In this document: positions 59,892 through 64,000 of the stretch, piece by piece | Numbering within the stretch: the stretch's first letter is position 1 | How the letters are laid out: every line of letters begins with the position of its first letter | DNA from: Aurantimicrobium minutum | Lineage (GTDB): Bacteria > Actinomycetota > Actinomycetes > Actinomycetales > Microbacteriaceae | Reading direction: 5' to 3' | Length of the DNA: 64,000 nt | Assembly (NCBI RefSeq): GCF_029894165.1 | Contig: NZ_JARXXU010000001.1 | Span: 744,001-808,000, forward strand | Notes under the pieces: model-generated | The model's input: the letters and a program-made list of their open reading frames with translations, nothing else | The model's database searches: none | What the model was told of the DNA's origin: nothing | Position numbers and translations under genes: made by a program

Positions 59892-60943
59892 AGTTCAGAA
59901 AATTCGATTATCTGGGGCTTCACTTCATCACGTGGCTTACGAGCGACAGTAGGGCTGTAGCCGAACTCTGCCTTAAAACAACGAGCAAAATGGGACTGTG
60001 TTGAGAATCCACAGTAAGCAGAAATAGCTGCAACACTCATGAGTTCCGAGTTGGGATTGTTGAGGATTCGCCGTGCAAGTTGAAGTCGCTTCGTCCTTAT
60101 CGTCATGGTCAGTGTTGTGCCTTGTGAGCTCAATAATCTGGACAGCTGACGTTCGCTGACCCCAAGATCTGCTGCAATCATGGCGGCACTGAGTTGGTTA
60201 TTCCTGATATGCCGTTCAATAAAGGAATTCACTGCTTTGAATTGCCCCACTGGGCCGTCTTTACTTGCTTGTGCATATATGCCGCGCAATAGGTCAAGAG
60301 CTGTGTCTTCAATTTCTCCTAGGCTGCCCTCCCGTTGGTCGCTGAGGACGCTGACAAGAAGTTCAGCCAGCGAAGTTGCATAACTGTTGCCTTTGAGGTC
60401 ACCGCCAAAGCTAAATACATCAACGCCTTCTGAGAGAGCGTCTACTACACCAACAATCTCTTCGAACAAGGGGCGGGGAACAATGAAAACTAGTTCTTTT
60501 AGACCTTGCGCAAATACGCGGACAAATGGCTGGTCAAGGCTGATGACAAGCATGTTACCGGGGTGGAGTTGTCGAACACCATCCTTAAAATAGACCGCGG
60601 CATCACCATGAATTGTGAAGTTCATCATGACGGAGTTTGTGAAATTTCGCGCAATATGTTCGTGGGTCCGCTCTACCATGTGAGATTTGGCTGAAACATG
60701 GCCAATCATGGTTTGTGGCAGATGAACCAACATAATTGTTGCGATTAACGGTTCATCATCTAATGTCCGAGCGCTAAGTTCATAGAGTGAATCTGTGATG
60801 TGTGCTTCCCACGAAGCTCGTCTCAGGGCATCTGCAACCTCAGCAGTTGAAAATCTCTCAATGATTTCTTGAAGTTGCGGGGACTCCTGAATTACTTCAC
60901 CTGACTCGGTAATGGTTAGTTGCACTCGTTTTTTTCGAGCCAT
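59888..60943 (-). CDS. AraC-family transcriptional regulator (second paralogue)
   Basis: The 351-residue protein has an AraC_binding_2-like sensor domain and a C-terminal AraC DNA-binding domain (DLGVSERQLSRLL and VAAISAYCGFSTQSHFARCF). It is a paralogue of the regulator at 38.3 kb; both contain LSARTLDD-type and FAxGLKELV stretches. Base composition is AT-rich, unlike the housekeeping genes next to it. Its target is unclear; it is co-directional with the orphan ATPase and 46 bases from the DUF6264 gene stop. Confidence 0.85.
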   Translation of the reverse strand: MARKKRVQLTITESGEVIQESPQLQEIIERFSTAEVADALRRASWEAHITDSLYELSARTLDDEPLIATIMLVHLPQTMIGHVSAKSHMVERTHEHIARNFTNSVMMNFTIHGDAAVYFKDGVRQLHPGNMLVISLDQPFVRVFAQGLKELVFIVPRPLFEEIVGVVDALSEGVDVFSFGGDLKGNSYATSLAELLVSVLSDQREGSLGEIEDTALDLLRGIYAQASKDGPVGQFKAVNSFIERHIRNNQLSAAMIAADLGVSERQLSRLLSSQGTTLTMTIRTKRLQLARRILNNPNSELMSVAAISAYCGFSTQSHFARCFKAEFGYSPTVARKPRDEVKPQIIEFSEL

Positions 60944-60989
60944 GCCATTTCCCTTCTCGGCGCAGTCAAAGTCACTCTTTGGAGGGGAA

Positions 60990-61520
60990 CTACTTGCTTG
61001 CTGCCAGGTTCATCAGTGCTTCCTGGAAGCTAGGGTCACTCAGGAGTGCAATAAAGATGCAGGCGGTGGAGAGCATGTTGGACACAACAGCTCCTGTAAT
61101 GGGAACCCACCAGCTCATCTTCTTCGCCTTCATGCGCTGGCGTGACCACCACACAACCAAGGCCAAGATGACGGCCTGAATCGTCACTGCAACCCAGCCC
61201 ATCAGGGTGGCAAAGGCAATGTTCTGGAACGTGCCTAACTCCAGAGTGGGAACAAGCTTGTTCATTTCCTCATACAACGCGTTCATCGTGTTGCGAGGGT
61301 TGATGTAGTCGCCCAGGCCCGTGAAGACGGAGAAAATTCCGACAAAAATCAAGCCCCAGGTGAGGAATCGATCAAAAGCAAGGCTCCGCTCCCGCTTCTC
61401 CTCAGGAGTCAGCGGAATCGGAGCCTGCTTCAGATCAGGAGTGTTGTCTTTTTTCGGGTTCACTTTCGGAGCCTTCTCAGATTTCTGGGGAGCAGGCTGT
61501 GTTTCAGGTGAATCCGACAT
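60990..61520 (-). CDS. DUF6264-like membrane protein
   Basis: The 176-residue protein has a Pro/Lys-rich disordered N-terminus (about 1-45) and three or four hydrophobic spans (about 52-70, 98-120, 135-157). I recall this pattern as the DUF6264 family of Microbacteriaceae, usually placed next to the aldolase or ispH gene. Function unknown. It starts 12 bases after the class II aldolase stop and probably shares its transcript. Confidence 0.7.
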   Translation of the reverse strand: MSDSPETQPAPQKSEKAPKVNPKKDNTPDLKQAPIPLTPEEKRERSLAFDRFLTWGLIFVGIFSVFTGLGDYINPRNTMNALYEEMNKLVPTLELGTFQNIAFATLMGWVAVTIQAVILALVVWWSRQRMKAKKMSWWVPITGAVVSNMLSTACIFIALLSDPSFQEALMNLAASK

Positions 61521-61531
61521 TAAATACTTTC

Positions 61532-62557
<1,026 letters not shown>

Positions 62558-62715
62558 GTCATCTCCTTGTGCTGGCGCGAATATAAGTGGGAAAGCGCTC
62601 TTCTAGTCTAACCAGCCGGCACGAGCGGGTGTTTGTCCTCAGCCGGGAGAGATTTCGTCTGTGTGTGCCCGTCGACTCGAGCACAACGCGCGTCGACGCC
62701 TAGGCTGGAGCTGTG

Positions 62716-63702
62716 ATGACAACAAACACCGGAACTTTGAACCTGCACCCTGATCGCAACCTTGGTATGGAGCTGGTGCGTGCCACCGAAGCTGCTGCAA
62801 TTCGTGCGTATCCCTTCATTGGTAAGGGTGATAAGAACGCAGCCGACGGCGCCGCCGTCGACGCCATGCGTGAATTTCTGGGAACCGTGGACTTTAGCGG
62901 AACCATCGTCATCGGTGAGGGCGAGAAGGACAATGCCCCCATGTTGTTCAACGGTGAAGTTGTCGGCACCGGCCGCGGCCCTGCCTGCGATATCGCCGTG
63001 GACCCCATTGATGGAACCAGCCTCACCGGTGCTGGTCGTCAGAACGCCCTGTCTGTGATTGCCGTTTCTGATCGCGGAACCATGCTAGATGCTTCGTCCG
63101 TGTTCTACATGAACAAGATTGTCGCCGGCCCCGAAGCAATTGGTGTGGTGGACATTCGCCAGACCATTGCAGAAAACATTCGTGCACTAGCCAAGGCCAA
63201 AGGCAAGCCCGTGAGCGAAATGTCGATTGCAGTTCTTGATCGTCCCCGTCACGAGGGTTTGATTGAAGAGATTCGCGCAGCCGGTGCTGGAACACGTCTT
63301 CTTCTGGACGGCGACGTTGCCGGCGGCATCAATGCGGCTCGGTACGAGTCACGTATTGATATGTGTGTTGGCATCGGCGGTAGCCCCGAAGGTATTGTGA
63401 CCGCGTGTGCCATCAAGGCACTCGGTGGCTTTATTCAGACCACGATGGCGCCCAAGGATGAGGCAGAAGCTGCTAAAGGCATTGCTGCCGGACTCAAGAT
63501 GGATTACGTCTACACCGCCAACGAACTGGTCAGCAGTGACAATACTTTCTTCGTGGCCACCGGTGTGACCGATGGTGCACTGGTGGAGGGTGTTCGACGT
63601 AAGGGGCCGGTCATCCGCACGGACAGCATCATTCTTCGAGGCCGTTCTGGCACTATCCGCCGCGTACAGGCTGACTACCGCGCAGATCGCTGGCTCGCTT
63701 AA
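62716..63702 (+). CDS. glpX: Class II fructose-1,6-bisphosphatase
   Basis: The 328-residue GlpX-type phosphatase has the metal and phosphate motifs GEGEKDNAPM near residue 73 and DPIDGTSLTGAG near residue 96. It removes phosphate 1 of fructose 1,6-bisphosphate in gluconeogenesis, needed when the cell grows on aromatic acids. ATG 62716 has GGAGCTGTG five bases upstream; GTG 62713 is also possible. Its TAA overlaps the stop of the convergent DUF3237 gene. Confidence 0.95.
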   Translation: MTTNTGTLNLHPDRNLGMELVRATEAAAIRAYPFIGKGDKNAADGAAVDAMREFLGTVDFSGTIVIGEGEKDNAPMLFNGEVVGTGRGPACDIAVDPIDGTSLTGAGRQNALSVIAVSDRGTMLDASSVFYMNKIVAGPEAIGVVDIRQTIAENIRALAKAKGKPVSEMSIAVLDRPRHEGLIEEIRAAGAGTRLLLDGDVAGGINAARYESRIDMCVGIGGSPEGIVTACAIKALGGFIQTTMAPKDEAEAAKGIAAGLKMDYVYTANELVSSDNTFFVATGVTDGALVEGVRRKGPVIRTDSIILRGRSGTIRRVQADYRADRWLA

Positions 63703-64000
63703 AGAACCGGTGACACCTCGAGTACCACCTGGTTAGCCAGGCGTGCTCCGGTTGCAGCAAACAGTCGCTGGTTAATATCTGGGCGGTCCGCCGATGTGGT
63801 GAAGCGAATAGAGGTGCGGAAATACACGTTGCCATCTTCGGCCACGTGTCGAATGCCGCGTGATTCCACCTCGACCAGCTCACCGCTGTCGAGCTGGAGG
63901 GCATAGTGTGCGTCCAAACTCACGGTGCCATCGCTGTGAATCCACTGCCAGTCAGTCCCCGGCAAAACAACACCGTGACCCATCACACCCGACACGCGTC
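63699..64000 (-). CDS. DUF3237 family protein (partial at window edge)
   Basis: About 100 residues of the C-terminal part are visible and the frame is still open at the window edge, so the start lies outside. The visible part matches the DUF3237 beta-barrel family: MGHGVVLPGTDWQW, LDAHYALQLDSGELVEVESRGIRH and VYFRTSIRF. The family is small (about 150 residues) with unknown function. The stop overlaps that of glpX (convergent). Confidence 0.75.
   Translation of the reverse strand, partial: RVSGVMGHGVVLPGTDWQWIHSDGTVSLDAHYALQLDSGELVEVESRGIRHVAEDGNVYFRTSIRFTTSADRPDINQRLFAATGARLANQVVLEVSPVL

Overview
The window reads as a chromosomal segment of an actinobacterium, most likely of the Microbacteriaceae or a close relative. 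Three things point there. One gene encodes a maleylpyruvate isomerase of the mycothiol-dependent type. Lineage-typical small proteins are present (DUF4245, DUF6264, DUF3237). GTG starts are common, and several genes carry a TAnnnT -10 box six or seven bases before the start codon, as in leaderless transcription. GC content looks moderate rather than very high. No tRNA, rRNA, CRISPR, transposase or phage gene was recognised.

Bases 1-3.8 kb and 13.6-19.9 kb, with 61-64 kb, carry mostly housekeeping genes: an isoprenyl transferase, PhoH, fumarase, carbonic anhydrase, exonuclease VII, IspH, class II aldolase and GlpX. Accessory catabolic genes lie between them. From 3.8 to 13.5 kb there is a thioesterase, an enol-lactonase-like hydrolase, a CitE-like lyase, a PRISE-like reductase, an alcohol dehydrogenase, and a complete catechol ortho-cleavage set (catR-catB-catC-catA with pcaI-pcaJ just upstream).

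From 19.9 to 31.1 kb there is a TetR regulator with a family 3 beta-glucosidase, then a family 5 (oligopeptide-type) ABC importer with a fused permease-ATPase, flanked by three esterase-like hydrolases. From 31.1 to 36.9 kb there is a divergent cluster I cannot assign to a pathway: a second CoA-transferase, LysR, a VOC protein, a cyclase-family hydrolase and two short-chain dehydrogenases. A malic enzyme follows.

From 38.3 to 46.0 kb, in visibly more AT-rich DNA, lies a hydroxyquinol module: AraC regulator, TfdB-like flavin hydroxylase, maleylacetate reductase, hydroxyquinol 1,2-dioxygenase, and an aryl-alcohol dehydrogenase joined in frame to an aldehyde dehydrogenase. From 46.1 to 52.7 kb are two near-duplicate aromatic-type binding proteins and one livGFHM set. 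Between the two binding proteins lies a decayed fragment of livG. From 52.8 to 59.0 kb a MarR regulator and an ATPase-less sugar-type ABC importer face a full gentisate operon (dioxygenase, fumarylpyruvate hydrolase-like protein, mycothiol-dependent isomerase) across two tandem palindromes. From 59.1 to 60.9 kb are an orphan ABC ATPase and a second AraC paralogue.

Together the genes describe a cell that imports aromatic acids, and perhaps frees aromatics from glucosides and esters, then opens the ring by three routes: catechol, hydroxyquinol and gentisate. The first two converge on 3-oxoadipate and PcaIJ. The thiolase that would follow, and the enzymes that make catechol or gentisate, are not in the window. 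All functional assignments rest on motifs and context read by eye; no database search was run.
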